Assembly: GCA_043758755.1 (NCBI GenBank)
Contig: JAYVMW010000029.1
Coordinates: 23,644-87,643 of the forward strand
Origin: Solimicrobium sp043758755
GTDB lineage: Bacteria > Pseudomonadota > Gammaproteobacteria > Burkholderiales > Burkholderiaceae_D
Direction of reading: 5' to 3'
Length of the DNA stretch: 64,000 nucleotides
Position 1 is the stretch's first letter; every line of letters begins with the position of its first letter. Of this stretch, positions 17,408-28,953 are shown piece after piece. The position numbers and the translations under genes were made by a program. The notes below the pieces were generated by a model that searched no databases, had not been told where the DNA came from, and was given only the letters and a program-made list of their open reading frames with translations.

Positions 17408-17711
17408 GATGTGACTTTCATTGTCGGCTGACAGCAGGGGCGTGGGATTGAAATGGAACTGGCAGGACCGCGTAACCAGCAAGCCACGATAGTTCAACCC
17501 GGCGAACCTTTCTGCACGCGGGCGCACAGAGTAATTTTTATTCAACAGACAAAGTGCAATAAAAGGATGTGGCAGGGTGGGAGGTGCAATTCTGTCGCAA
17601 ACTCGAGACACAGGGGGCGACTTGCCCGGTCACGCTGATAGTCAGTCCTGATGTTGCCGTGTATCATTGAAAAATAACCAACTGCATCACCAGACCAGGC
17701 CAGCGAAATTC
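17408..17711. other. intergenic region upstream of the pilus locus
   Basis: No gene is recognisable in these 304 bases. The promoter for the ABC ATPase and the pilus genes that follow should lie here, but no strong -35/-10 pair stands out. Confidence 0.4.
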
Positions 17712-18428
17712 ATGACGACACCCGCAATCCATTTTCACCAGATCGCTCATTCCTATGACAAAAAGCCGGCGCTGCAGCAGATTGATTTAACCGTCATGCC
17801 GGGGGAGTTTTTTGGACTGGTCGGCATGAATGGTGCCGGCAAATCCACGCTGATGAAATGCCTGCTGGATTTTTGCGCAGTCGCAGCCGGCCAGATTTCG
17901 ATTTTCGGGGTCAGTCACCGCGAGACAGCCGCGCGCAGCCGGCTGGCGTTTCTGCCGGAACGGTTCATGCCGCCGTATTACCTGACCGGCTCGGACTTTC
18001 TGAAATACGTGTTGCGGTTGCAGGATGTGGCTTACGATGAACAGGCGGTAACGCAGATGCTTACAGCGCTTGATCTGGACCCATCGGCGCTGTCCCGCCC
18101 GGTCTACAACTACTCCAAGGGCATGACGCAAAAACTGGGACTGACAGGCTGTTTTCTGGCGCAGCGCCAGCTCTACGTGCTGGACGAACCGATGAGCGGA
18201 CTGGACCCCAAAGCACGCTCACTGCTCAAGAAACAATTGTTGAACATGAAAAAACAGGGCTGTACGTTGTTTTTCAGTTCTCATGCCCTGGCAGACGTGG
18301 AAGAAATCTGCGACCGCATGGCAATCCTGCATAATGGCCAGCTGCGCTTTACCGGTACCCCGCAAGAATGCTGTGCGAAATACGAAGTTGCCACGCTTGA
18401 GCAGGCCTATCTGAAATGCATCGAATGA
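17712..18428 (+). CDS. ABC transporter ATP-binding protein
   Basis: This 238-residue ATPase has Walker A GMNGAGKST near residue 38, a signature reading YSKGMTQKLG in place of LSGGQ, Walker B LYVLDEP, and the switch His in FFSSHAL. These features match the ATPases that pair with ABC-2-type exporters (CcmA/NatA-like). No permease adjoins it. The only ABC-2 permease nearby is at 30526-31293, at the far end of the same gene run, and it lacks its own ATPase. The two probably form one exporter. The next gene starts 22 bases downstream. The ATG at 17712 fits the fold start; an upstream TTG at 17667 is less likely. Confidence 0.88.
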   Translation: MTTPAIHFHQIAHSYDKKPALQQIDLTVMPGEFFGLVGMNGAGKSTLMKCLLDFCAVAAGQISIFGVSHRETAARSRLAFLPERFMPPYYLTGSDFLKYVLRLQDVAYDEQAVTQMLTALDLDPSALSRPVYNYSKGMTQKLGLTGCFLAQRQLYVLDEPMSGLDPKARSLLKKQLLNMKKQGCTLFFSSHALADVEEICDRMAILHNGQLRFTGTPQECCAKYEVATLEQAYLKCIE

Positions 18429-18450
18429 CACAAAAACAGAGAAACCAACA

Positions 18451-19923
<1,473 letters not shown>

Positions 19924-20039
19924 ACCTTTTCGGAACGAATTAAGCTTAGCAAAATTACTTGCCGATTTGAAAAATATGCCCTAACCTGCTACCAATGCAA
20001 TATTTCCAAGAGCCAATTAAATGATGAGCGTTCAGGACA

Positions 20040-21896
20040 ATGAATAAATTAGTGCAATGCTGCTATGTCTGCTGTGCCAGCCTCGCATTATCGGCCTGCG
20101 GCACCCAGCTGATTTCACCTTCGACTCTGCACCTGAACGCACCCGCACCAAGCCAGGGTGCGATTCCGGAACCGGTGCAGCAAAGTGCCAGCCTTGCTCC
20201 GCCCAAACTGAGTGCAGCACCCGAAACCTACAGTGTCTCGGTATACAAGGTGCCGGTCCAGAACCTGCTGTTTGCCCTAGCACGTGACGCCAAGGTGAAT
20301 ATCGACGTCCACCCCGGCATCCACGGGGAAGTGACCCTGAACGCGCTCAACCAGACCTTGCCCAATATCCTGAACCGGATCTCGAAGCAAGTCGACATGC
20401 GCTACGAGCTGGAAGGCAACAATCTGCTGGTCATGCCGGATACCCCGTTCCTGCGCAACTACAAGATTGATTACGTCAACATTTCGCGCCATACCACCGG
20501 CGTCGTCACCATTGCCAATCAGATTTCGTCGGCCGGTGGCTCGGTGACCGGCACCAGCGGTACCGCCAACAACAATTCGACCACGGCCATTGAAAACAAG
20601 TCGAACAATGATTTCTGGCCTACTTTGGTCAAAAACGTCACCGACCTGTTGCATGAAACCGACAAGGTCATGCCTGGCGCCACGGACGCCAACCCCAACG
20701 GTACCCAGCAGGACGACACGCCGGCCACGCCCGCCCCTGATCCGAATGCAGCCAACGCCGAGGGCAAAAAGACCGTCATGGTGATCGCGCCAAAAACGCC
20801 ACGCTCCACGTTCCGGGAAGCCGCGTCCGTGATTGCCAATCCGGAAAACGGACTGCTGGCAGTGCGCGCTACCGGGCGCCAGCACGAGCGCATCCAGGAA
20901 TTTCTTGATCTGGTGATGTCGTCAGCCAAACGTCAGGTGCTCATCGAAGCCACCGTAGTCGAAGTGCAGCTCAATGACCAGTACCAGCAGGGTATCAACT
21001 GGTCCAGCCTGAAAACCGGCGCAACCTCGACCACCGGCTTCAATCAGAGCCCGGTCAACGGCGTACCGCTGCCGGCCCAGATCGCGCCGGGCCTGTCGGC
21101 AGGACTGATGACCATGACTTATCTGAACCCGACCAGCAAGCTCGGCAACATTGCCGCCACGGTGCAACTGCTGGAATCGTTCGGCAAGGTCAAAGTGGTT
21201 TCCAGCCCCACTATCAGCGTACTGAACAATCAGACCGCGCTGCTCAAGGTCGTGGACAACAATGTTTACTTCACCATCACTGCCACCACCACCCCGGGCT
21301 CAATCGGTGTGGCCGCGGTCACAACCTATACCTCGACCCTGAACACCGTGCCGGTCGGCTTCGTGATGAGTGTGACGCCCCAGATCACCGACAGTGACGA
21401 TGTCACGCTGAATGTGCGCCCCAGCATTTCACGCATAATCGGTTACGTGCAGGACCCCAACCCGGCACTGGCTACCGCCGTGCCGCCGGTGGTCAGCAAT
21501 GTACCGATCATCCAGAGTCGCGAAATGGAATCGATACTCAAGGTCGCCAGCGGTCAGATCGCCGTCATGGGCGGGCTGATGCAGGACGGTGTCAACAACC
21601 TCAAAGATGCGGTGCCGGTTGCCAATTCGATCCCGCTGTTCGGCAACCTGTTTGCCAACCGCAACGAAACCACCACCAAATCGGAACTGGTGATTTTTCT
21701 CAAACCCGTGGTGGTCAAGGACGCCAGCATCAATGGCGACTACAAGGAATATCGCTCGCGCATGAGTAACAGCGAATCGCTGGGACAGATGCCTTATGGT
21801 GACGAAACCTCGCACGCACCGAAACTGCAGTTGGGGACCATACCGGACAACAAGGTCACCGACAAGTCCGCCGGAACCGACCGGAGTGCACCATGA
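20040..21896 (+). CDS. mshL: MshL-type secretin, lipoprotein
   Basis: This 618-residue secretin has a lipoprotein signal (lipobox LSAC, Cys20). N-domains cover about residues 60-330, including a Ser/Thr/Asn-rich spacer, and the secretin core with VKVVSSPTISVLNNQTALLKV and VMGGLMQD covers about 350-575. It forms the outer-membrane channel for the pilus. A 116-base gap separates it from the ATPase gene. AGGA precedes the ATG, and the stop overlaps the next start as ATGA. Confidence 0.92.
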   Translation: MNKLVQCCYVCCASLALSACGTQLISPSTLHLNAPAPSQGAIPEPVQQSASLAPPKLSAAPETYSVSVYKVPVQNLLFALARDAKVNIDVHPGIHGEVTLNALNQTLPNILNRISKQVDMRYELEGNNLLVMPDTPFLRNYKIDYVNISRHTTGVVTIANQISSAGGSVTGTSGTANNNSTTAIENKSNNDFWPTLVKNVTDLLHETDKVMPGATDANPNGTQQDDTPATPAPDPNAANAEGKKTVMVIAPKTPRSTFREAASVIANPENGLLAVRATGRQHERIQEFLDLVMSSAKRQVLIEATVVEVQLNDQYQQGINWSSLKTGATSTTGFNQSPVNGVPLPAQIAPGLSAGLMTMTYLNPTSKLGNIAATVQLLESFGKVKVVSSPTISVLNNQTALLKVVDNNVYFTITATTTPGSIGVAAVTTYTSTLNTVPVGFVMSVTPQITDSDDVTLNVRPSISRIIGYVQDPNPALATAVPPVVSNVPIIQSREMESILKVASGQIAVMGGLMQDGVNNLKDAVPVANSIPLFGNLFANRNETTTKSELVIFLKPVVVKDASINGDYKEYRSRMSNSESLGQMPYGDETSHAPKLQLGTIPDNKVTDKSAGTDRSAP

Positions 21897-23242
21897 GTCT
21901 GCTGATGCAGGCCCTGAAAAAGGCCGAGCACGCAAAAAAAGGCGGATTGCAGGAGTCGCCCGTACCGGCAGACTCTCCGTTAAATTTTCCCGCCATCGAA
22001 GTACCGGTGGCCGCCGAGGAAAATCCGCTACGGGTCGAACCCGAACTGGATACCCGACCGACCGAGCCGGCCGGGCCGGCACTGGAGCTGTCCCCGCAAC
22101 TGCCAAACCAGCCCGCCAGCGCTGAACCGCCGGCACTGACACTGGAAAGTTTGGCACCGCAACCCGAACTGCCCATGCCGGCAGCACCGGCCAGCCAGCC
22201 ACGTATCAGTACGCCGGCAACGTCGCCAGCGGCGTCGCCGCAAAAGAAGGCGCAGACCGTCATGGCGGCCAGCCAAACGCAGGGTTCGAACCGGGTGCTG
22301 GTCTTCGGTATCGGCGCCGTACTGATCGCCGCCCTGTGCGCAGCAGCCGCTTATTACTACTGGCAATCCACAGCGGGCCATCCGGGACCAGTGGCGCTGA
22401 ACGGGCCCGTGGCAACCCAGCCGGTTCAGGCTCCGGTACCGATGCCTGCACAGCCAGCCGCACCAGACCTGAAACCGGCTTCTGTCCAGGCTCCCCAACC
22501 GGCTGCTCAGACCGATATCGGCGCGCGCGTGGCACAGCGCAAGGTCCGCCCCGCACCGGTGCAAGCAGGACTGCCTAATGCAGCTGCTGCAGCACCGGCG
22601 CCGGCGCCGGCCAAAGAGGGTATCCAGGTGCAGCGCAATCTGGTCGCATCCTCGGTCAACGCCAATCTGTCCAAAGCCTATCAACTGTTCATGAGCGGCG
22701 ACAACAAAGGCGCGCGGCCACTGTACGAAGCGGTCCTGCATGAAGAACACAACAACCGCGACGCGCTGCTGGGCATGGCCGCCATCGCACTGCGGCAGCG
22801 CCAGAATGAACAGGCCGCCGCCCTGTATTCAAAATTGCTGGACCTCGACCCGGCCGACCCGGATGCCATCGCCGGTCTGACCAGTCTGGGAAAGGGCGAC
22901 CCGGAGCGCGCCGAAAGCCAGCTGAAAAAACTGTTGGCGCGCAACCCGCAGTTCGGCCCTGCCCTGTTTGAACTGGGCAACGTGTACGCGGAGCAGTCAC
23001 GCTGGACCGAAGCGCAGGATGCCTATTTCCGCGCCTTTGCCAGCACGCCCGGCAACGCCAGCTATGCGTTCAATCTGGCCATCAGTCTGGACCGTCTCGG
23101 TCAGTCAAAACTGGCACTGGACTATTATCAGAAGGCGCTCGCTCTGGGTAATGCCGCGCCCGGCAGTTTCAACCCGGACGCCGCCAAGGTCCGCGCAGCG
23201 CAATTGCAGCAGACCCTGAACACCGAGCCAGACAGGCACTGA
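21893..23242 (+). CDS. mshN: MshN-like TPR protein
   Basis: This 449-residue protein starts MSLLMQALKKAEHAKK, typical of MshN and GspB-like proteins. A Pro/Ala-rich stretch follows, then one membrane helix near residues 138-158 and a second Pro-rich region. Tetratricopeptide repeats run from about 245 to 435 (AYQLFMSGDNKGARPLYEAV and similar). The TPR part should face the periplasm and may bridge ATPase, secretin and pilin subunits. It overlaps mshL by four bases and ends three bases before mshE. Confidence 0.85.
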   Translation: MSLLMQALKKAEHAKKGGLQESPVPADSPLNFPAIEVPVAAEENPLRVEPELDTRPTEPAGPALELSPQLPNQPASAEPPALTLESLAPQPELPMPAAPASQPRISTPATSPAASPQKKAQTVMAASQTQGSNRVLVFGIGAVLIAALCAAAAYYYWQSTAGHPGPVALNGPVATQPVQAPVPMPAQPAAPDLKPASVQAPQPAAQTDIGARVAQRKVRPAPVQAGLPNAAAAAPAPAPAKEGIQVQRNLVASSVNANLSKAYQLFMSGDNKGARPLYEAVLHEEHNNRDALLGMAAIALRQRQNEQAAALYSKLLDLDPADPDAIAGLTSLGKGDPERAESQLKKLLARNPQFGPALFELGNVYAEQSRWTEAQDAYFRAFASTPGNASYAFNLAISLDRLGQSKLALDYYQKALALGNAAPGSFNPDAAKVRAAQLQQTLNTEPDRH

Positions 23243-23245
23243 ACC

Positions 23246-24949
23246 ATGTCTGAAAAAACCAAACTACCGTTAGGCAGCCTGCTGATCAAAAAAGGTGTGA
23301 TCAGCGAAGATCAGCTGCGCATTGCGCTCATAGAACAAAAACGTACCGGTGATCCGCTGGGCAAACTGTTTATCTCGCTGGGTTTCGTCACTGATGCAAC
23401 GATCCGTGAGGCGCTGTCTGAAAACCTCGGGCAGCAGTCCACCGATCTGACCAATATGGTGGTGGACGCCGCCGCGCTGAAAATGATTCCCAAGGAAGTG
23501 GCCAAGCGCTACAAGGTCTTCCCTGTGGTATTCAACAAGGAATCGAACAATCTGATGCTGGCCATGGCGGATACCTCCAACATCGTCGCGCTCGATCAGA
23601 TCAGTGCCATGCTGGGCAAGGATGCCACGCTCACGCCGACTCTGGCGTCCGAATCCGACATCAACCGGGCCATCGACCAGTATTACGGCTTTGAACTGTC
23701 GATCGACGGTATTCTGCATGAGATTGAAACCGGTGAGATCATTGATCAGAATTTCAAGAGCGTCTCGGACGAGTACAGCCAGCCTCTGGTGCGCCTGATG
23801 GATGCGATTCTGGCCGATGCAGTCCAGCAGAACGCGTCTGATATCCACTTTGAACCGGAACAGTTTTTTTTGCGCATTCGCTACCGGATCGACGGCATCC
23901 TGCGCCAGATTCGCAGTCTGCACAAAAACTACTGGCCGGCCATGGCAGTGCGTCTGAAGGTGATGAGCAACATGAATATCGCCGAAACCCGTGCGCCGCA
24001 GGACGGCCGGATTTCGATCCGCTTTTCCGGTCGCCAGATCGATTTCCGCGCCTCGGCGCAACCGACTGCACACGGCGAGAACGTGGTATTGCGGATTCTG
24101 GATCGTTCCAAAGGTATCGTGCCGCTTGATGCACTGGGTCTGGATGACGACTCGCTGACCATGCTCAAACTGATGCTGGCGCGCCCGGAAGGCATCATTC
24201 TGATCACCGGCCCGACCGGCAGCGGCAAAACCACCACGCTGTACTCGATTCTGAATCATATCAACACCGAAAGCGTCAACATTATGACGCTGGAAGATCC
24301 GGTCGAATATCCGATGAACATGATCCGCCAGACTTCGGTCAACGAATCGGTCAAGCTGGGTTTCGCCAACGGTATTCGCTCGATGATGCGTCAGGATCCC
24401 GACATCATTCTGATCGGTGAAATCCGCGATGACGAAACCGCAGAAATGGCGTTTTCTGCGGCCATGACCGGCCATCAGGTGTATTCCACGCTGCATACCA
24501 ACTCGGCGATCGGCGCGATCCCGCGCTTGCAGGACATCGGCATCCTGCCGGATATTATGGCCGGCAATATTATCGGCATTGTTGCGCAACGGCTGATCCG
24601 CCGGCTCTGCCCGCACTGCAAGGTCGGTGAGCCCGCCAATGAAATTGAGCGGCGCTTGCTGGGTCTGCATTCCGATGCGCCCGAGGCCATCATTTATCAG
24701 GCAGTCGGCTGCGAGCGCTGCAATCATCAGGGCTACAAGGGTCGCATGAGCATCATGGAACTGCTCAAGATTAACAGCGAGCTCGATGACCTGATTGCGC
24801 GCCGCGAAACCATGCGCGAAATTCGCAAGGCCGCGTTGGCCGGCGGCTTTCGGCCACTGGCCGACGACGGTGTGCGCCGGGTTCTGGACGGGTCGTCCTC
24901 ACTGGATGAAATTTCACGCGTGATCGATCTCACGGATCGCCTGCTATGA
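23246..24949 (+). CDS. mshE: MshE-type pilus extension ATPase with MshEN domain
   Basis: This 567-residue GspE/PilB-family ATPase has Walker A GPTGSGKTT near residue 322, an Asp box, Walker B DPDIILIGEIRD, and a CPHC...CERC zinc motif. The N-terminus carries two tandem MshEN-like motifs (LGSLLIKKGVISEDQLRIAL and LGKLFISLGFVTDATIREAL). In Vibrio MshE this domain binds cyclic di-GMP. Both copies here have Pro where the canonical motif has Arg before LG, and the second ends in Asn instead of Gln, so binding is possible but not assured. It powers assembly from the inner membrane. Confidence 0.92.
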   Translation: MSEKTKLPLGSLLIKKGVISEDQLRIALIEQKRTGDPLGKLFISLGFVTDATIREALSENLGQQSTDLTNMVVDAAALKMIPKEVAKRYKVFPVVFNKESNNLMLAMADTSNIVALDQISAMLGKDATLTPTLASESDINRAIDQYYGFELSIDGILHEIETGEIIDQNFKSVSDEYSQPLVRLMDAILADAVQQNASDIHFEPEQFFLRIRYRIDGILRQIRSLHKNYWPAMAVRLKVMSNMNIAETRAPQDGRISIRFSGRQIDFRASAQPTAHGENVVLRILDRSKGIVPLDALGLDDDSLTMLKLMLARPEGIILITGPTGSGKTTTLYSILNHINTESVNIMTLEDPVEYPMNMIRQTSVNESVKLGFANGIRSMMRQDPDIILIGEIRDDETAEMAFSAAMTGHQVYSTLHTNSAIGAIPRLQDIGILPDIMAGNIIGIVAQRLIRRLCPHCKVGEPANEIERRLLGLHSDAPEAIIYQAVGCERCNHQGYKGRMSIMELLKINSELDDLIARRETMREIRKAALAGGFRPLADDGVRRVLDGSSSLDEISRVIDLTDRLL

Positions 24950-24965
24950 CAGCCGGGACTCGCTT

Positions 24966-26171
24966 ATGGTGATGTACGCTTATCAGTCGATGGATCAGGG
25001 TGGCCGGATTGTACGCGGCAACATGGATGCCAACAACCTGCCCGATCTGGAGCTGCGCTTAAAGCGCATGGAGCTGGATTTAATCGATTACCGGCTGCAG
25101 GCGCAAAAGACCTTTACCGTTGGCAAAGGTAAAGTCAGCCGGCGCGATCTGATCATTTTCTGTTTTCATCTGGAACAGATGACGGCGGCCGGTGTGCCGC
25201 TGCTGGATGGTTTGTCCGATCTGCGCGACAGTACCGACAGTCCGCGCTTTCGTACAGTGGTCGCCGACCTGATTGAAAACATCGAAGGCGGTCTGCAGCT
25301 GTCCGAAGCACTGGCGCGCTATCCTGAGGTATTTGACCGCACTTTTGTCGCCCTCATTACGGCCGGCGAACAAAGTGGAAAATTATCGGAAGTATTCAAC
25401 AATCTCAGCGACAGCCTGAAGTGGCGCGACGAACTGGCCGCGCAAACCAAAAAAATCATCATGTATCCGGCCTTTGTCGGCACGGTGGTGATGTGCGTGA
25501 CCTTTTTTCTGATGATTTATCTGGTGCCGCAACTAATCAGCTTTATCAAAAACATGGGTGGTGAACTGCCGTTTCATACCGTGGCGCTGATTTTCGTGTC
25601 GAATCTTTTTGTCAACTACTGGTACGTCATTATTGGTCTGCCGATCGTCAGCTTTATTGGTCTCAAAATACTGATCAAAAACAGCCCGCCGGCCCGTTAT
25701 CGCTTTGATGGCTACAAGCTGCGCATCTGGCTGGTCGGTCCGATTTTGCATAAAATCATTTTGTCCCGTTTCACCACCTTCTTTGCCCTGATGTACGCAG
25801 CCGGCATTACCATTCTGGATGCGATCCAGTTATCGGAAGAAATCGTCAACAATGAAGTGATCGCCGCTGGTCTGCGCCGTGCGCGGCAGCTGATCTCGGA
25901 CGGTATGGGTGTGACTGCGGCCTTTGAAGCCACCGGTATTTTTCCGCCGCTGGTGATCCGCATGCTCAAGGTCGGCGAATCAACCGGGCAGTTGGACAAG
26001 GCGCTGCACAATGTCAGCTATTTTTACAACCGTGAAATCAAGGAAATGATCGAGCGGGTCGAATCGCTGATTGAACCGATCATGACCGTGGTGCTTGGCT
26101 TGATTCTGGGTTGGGTGATGCTGTCGGTGCTTGGTCCGATTTACGATTTGATCAGCAAAATAAAAACGTGA
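24966..26171 (+). CDS. mshG: MshG-type platform protein (GspF/PilC family)
   Basis: This 401-residue protein has two copies of the GspF domain (QMTAAGVPLLDGLSDLRD and YAAGITILDAIQLSEEI), each followed by a hydrophobic helix pair. The C-terminal membrane segment is MTVVLGLILGWVMLSVLGPIYDL. It is the inner-membrane platform that works with MshE. An ATG two codons downstream (24972) is an alternative start. Confidence 0.92.
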   Translation: MVMYAYQSMDQGGRIVRGNMDANNLPDLELRLKRMELDLIDYRLQAQKTFTVGKGKVSRRDLIIFCFHLEQMTAAGVPLLDGLSDLRDSTDSPRFRTVVADLIENIEGGLQLSEALARYPEVFDRTFVALITAGEQSGKLSEVFNNLSDSLKWRDELAAQTKKIIMYPAFVGTVVMCVTFFLMIYLVPQLISFIKNMGGELPFHTVALIFVSNLFVNYWYVIIGLPIVSFIGLKILIKNSPPARYRFDGYKLRIWLVGPILHKIILSRFTTFFALMYAAGITILDAIQLSEEIVNNEVIAAGLRRARQLISDGMGVTAAFEATGIFPPLVIRMLKVGESTGQLDKALHNVSYFYNREIKEMIERVESLIEPIMTVVLGLILGWVMLSVLGPIYDLISKIKT

Positions 26172-26189
26172 CGAATTAAAAGGTTATTT

Positions 26190-27761
26190 TTGCGTAAACA
26201 TTTACTTTATCTGACAAATACCGAGCTGACTGCCAGAATGTGGCAGAGTGGCCGGCTGTCCGATGCCGTCAGTTTTCAGAATGACGCAAACGGCTGGCAG
26301 GCGCTGTCTGTGCACCTGAGTGAATTTACCCAGGTGCCGGTGTTCTTGCTCATGGATCTGATCGAAGAAGATTTTCAGCGCGACACGATGCCGCACGTAC
26401 TCGGCAAAACCCGCAAGAATCTGATCGAACGGCGCCTGCTGCAGCTATATCGCGACACACCGTTCCGGCACGCCAGTCACCAGGGTCGGGAAAAAAACGG
26501 CAGAAAAGATGACATCATGCTGTTTTCCGGCATGACCAACCCGGCGCTGATCGCACCATGGATAGAAGCAATCCAACAGCAGCAGGTGCCCATCGCCGGC
26601 ATTTTCTCTGCAGCGCTATTCAGCGCGGTACTGTTCAATCAGTTCAAACCCGGCAACGAATCGATCTTGCTGATTACGCACCAGTCGAGTGGGCTGCGCC
26701 AGAACTTTTTCCATAACGGTTATTTGCGTTTTTCGCGCCTGATTCAGCTGACCTCTGACGAGCCGGATGCCATCGCCGACCTCTCCAGTCAGGAAATTGC
26801 CAAAACCCGGCTGTTCCTGGCCAATGCGCGGCTGTTGCAGCGTGGCCAGGCGCTGCACATAGTGGTACTGGACAATCCGGATACGCTGCACGCGATGCAG
26901 CAGCACAATCCGGAATCGGATACCGCTTCATACCGTTACATCGACCTGAACGACGCCGCCCGGCAATTCAGACTCAGGCATGTACCGGATACCGGTCTGG
27001 CCGATGGGCTGCTGCTGGCACTGCTCGGGCGCACAACGCCTGAAAGTCACTACGCGCTGCAGGAACAAAGTCACGCCTACCTGCTCTGGCAGTTGCGCAT
27101 TATTCTGTACCTGTTCAGTGTCGCAGCGCTGGCCGGCTGTTTATTGTGGAGTGGCGCCAACACGCTTGAAGCAATCGATACCACCAAACGACTCGGCGAG
27201 CAGGAACGACTCACGGCCGTCAACCAGCGGCACTATCAGGAAGTCTTGGCCAGCATGCCGAAAACACTGGTCAACCCGAAGGATATGAAGGCCTCGGTCA
27301 ACGTGCACAACCTGCTGCTGCAAAACAGTTCACGACCGACCGAAGTAATGAATCTGATCGGCACTGCGCTGGCTCATCTGCCCCGACTCAGACTCGACGA
27401 ACTGAACTGGGCAGTCAGCGACGGCAAGGACGCTGCCGCGCAGGCGCAGGCACTGGCAGCGGCGCAGGCCACCGGGCAAAACAGCACTACGCTGGATGCC
27501 ACACTGGTCGGTCTGCCCGCCCGCCCCGCTGAAACCGTGACTGTCAAAGGCGTGGTCGTACCGTTTGAACATGATTACCGGTCAGCACTGGACAGTGTCA
27601 ATCTGCTCATCGCCGAACTGATGAAAAACAAAAACGTGCAGGTCACTGCGGTGCAGATGCCGTTGGATATAAGCCCGAGCGTGGCGCTGAACGGAGAAGC
27701 CGGACATGACAGCAAGACGCTGACTCCCGGTTTCGAATTGCATATAGTCTGGAAACCGTAA
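26190..27761 (+). CDS. mshI: MshI-like pilus assembly protein (PilM/GspL-like)
   Basis: This 523-residue protein has an N-terminal cytoplasmic region of the actin-like PilM/GspL type, one membrane helix near residues 301-321 (IILYLFSVAALAGCLLWSG), and a periplasmic part resembling PilN/GspL ends. It starts at a TTG preceded by AAAAGG. The next gene begins directly after its TAA. It is called MshI by position and shape; sequence conservation in this family is low. Confidence 0.78.
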   Translation: MRKHLLYLTNTELTARMWQSGRLSDAVSFQNDANGWQALSVHLSEFTQVPVFLLMDLIEEDFQRDTMPHVLGKTRKNLIERRLLQLYRDTPFRHASHQGREKNGRKDDIMLFSGMTNPALIAPWIEAIQQQQVPIAGIFSAALFSAVLFNQFKPGNESILLITHQSSGLRQNFFHNGYLRFSRLIQLTSDEPDAIADLSSQEIAKTRLFLANARLLQRGQALHIVVLDNPDTLHAMQQHNPESDTASYRYIDLNDAARQFRLRHVPDTGLADGLLLALLGRTTPESHYALQEQSHAYLLWQLRIILYLFSVAALAGCLLWSGANTLEAIDTTKRLGEQERLTAVNQRHYQEVLASMPKTLVNPKDMKASVNVHNLLLQNSSRPTEVMNLIGTALAHLPRLRLDELNWAVSDGKDAAAQAQALAAAQATGQNSTTLDATLVGLPARPAETVTVKGVVVPFEHDYRSALDSVNLLIAELMKNKNVQVTAVQMPLDISPSVALNGEAGHDSKTLTPGFELHIVWKP

Positions 27762-28448
27762 ATGGCGACTAATAACCAGGCCACCGGCAAACCCGCAGCA
27801 GCGCGCCAATATTCGTTTCTGCGTGACGAATTTCCTATGATACGGCGCGCCACCCTGACCTTCATTCTGTGCGCGATCATTGGCACCGCGTTGATCTTCA
27901 GTACCCAATATATGCTGGACAAACAGGTTGAAATTTTCAACCGGGCCCAGGCACTGCAAAACAGCACCAGAGAACAATATCGCCAGGCAGAAAATGAAAA
28001 ACGCGAGATACTGGACAATCAACCCAAATACCTGCCGCTGACCACACAGCACTTTATCGGACCAGAACTGCGGCTGGACTGGATAGAAAGCATTCAGGCC
28101 ATCCAGAAAGCCGCGACCCTGCAGCCGCTTGACTATGAAATCGCGCCCCAGCAATTATTCGTAGTCGATCCGGCCATCGACATGGCTGGGCTGGAACTGC
28201 GCGGCAGCAAAATGACAGTAAAAATGAATCTGCTGCATGAAATGGAACTGTTCCGGTTTCTGGACGGCCTGCAGGCCCGCCAGCTGTATGACCTGCAAAG
28301 CTGCCACCTTAAACGCAACGAAAATGGCGATTCAACCCGGATTACACCAATGCTGTATGCCGAATGCAGCCTGATCTGGATTACCATGGGCAAGGCGGGA
28401 GGTGACAGCACCGATGCCGCTGCGCCACGACTGGCGGCGGGGCCATAA
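27762..28448 (+). CDS. mshJ: MshJ-like inner-membrane assembly protein
   Basis: This 228-residue protein has one membrane helix near residues 29-48, a periplasmic coiled-coil with Gln/Glu-rich heptads (ALQNSTREQYRQAENEKREI), and a ferredoxin-like C-terminal part. This is the plan of PilO/GspM-type alignment proteins. It starts directly after the mshI stop and ends one base before the mshK ATG. Confidence 0.75.
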   Translation: MATNNQATGKPAAARQYSFLRDEFPMIRRATLTFILCAIIGTALIFSTQYMLDKQVEIFNRAQALQNSTREQYRQAENEKREILDNQPKYLPLTTQHFIGPELRLDWIESIQAIQKAATLQPLDYEIAPQQLFVVDPAIDMAGLELRGSKMTVKMNLLHEMELFRFLDGLQARQLYDLQSCHLKRNENGDSTRITPMLYAECSLIWITMGKAGGDSTDAAAPRLAAGP

Positions 28449-28449
28449 G

Positions 28450-28929
28450 ATGCACACCAGACTGATCATATTGACGATGCTGGCCACGCTGACGTTACCG
28501 GCCATTGCGCAGGACGAACTGGTTGGAAGACTGTTTACGACTGCGCCGGAACGTGCCAGGCTGGATCAGATGCACCGGCTCAATCCAACGCTCAGTGCCG
28601 CACCCACCGCCAGCGCGACCGGATCTGGGTCCGGGTCCGAGCCCGAACCCGAACAGGTTACGCTGAACGGTTATGTAACCAGCAGCAGCGGCAAAAAAAC
28701 CACCTGGATCAACCAGATTGAGCACGACGAAAATGACTACAGCGGTCGTGTGCATGTGGCGCAGAAACCGGGTCACAAAGCAGAAATTTCGCTGCAGACC
28801 GCCGGCGGCAAACGGGTCAATATCAAGGTCGGTGACACGCTCGACCTGCACACCGGCACGTTGCACAGCATTGATGAACCGACCGAGGCTGCGCCAGAAC
28901 TGACACCGGCGCCGCTCACCCGGCACTAA
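28450..28929 (+). CDS. mshK: MshK-like periplasmic protein
   Basis: This 159-residue protein has a signal peptide (LIILTMLATLTLPAIAQ), a short Gly-Ser/Glu-Pro linker encoded by a small repeat near 28621-28660, and a C-terminal segment with VTLNGYVTSSSGKKTTWINQ. That segment resembles MshK and the PilP/GspC pilot-type beta domain. In related systems it connects the inner-membrane ring to the secretin. The ATG at 28450 is preferred over 28402 because the signal peptide begins there. Confidence 0.72.
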   Translation: MHTRLIILTMLATLTLPAIAQDELVGRLFTTAPERARLDQMHRLNPTLSAAPTASATGSGSGSEPEPEQVTLNGYVTSSSGKKTTWINQIEHDENDYSGRVHVAQKPGHKAEISLQTAGGKRVNIKVGDTLDLHTGTLHSIDEPTEAAPELTPAPLTRH

Positions 28930-28953
28930 CGAACAGGGACCAAAACCAAAATC

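Noticed and set aside
23270..24727. A 485-codon minus-strand frame
   Set aside because: It is antisense to the MshE ATPase gene and has no domain features.
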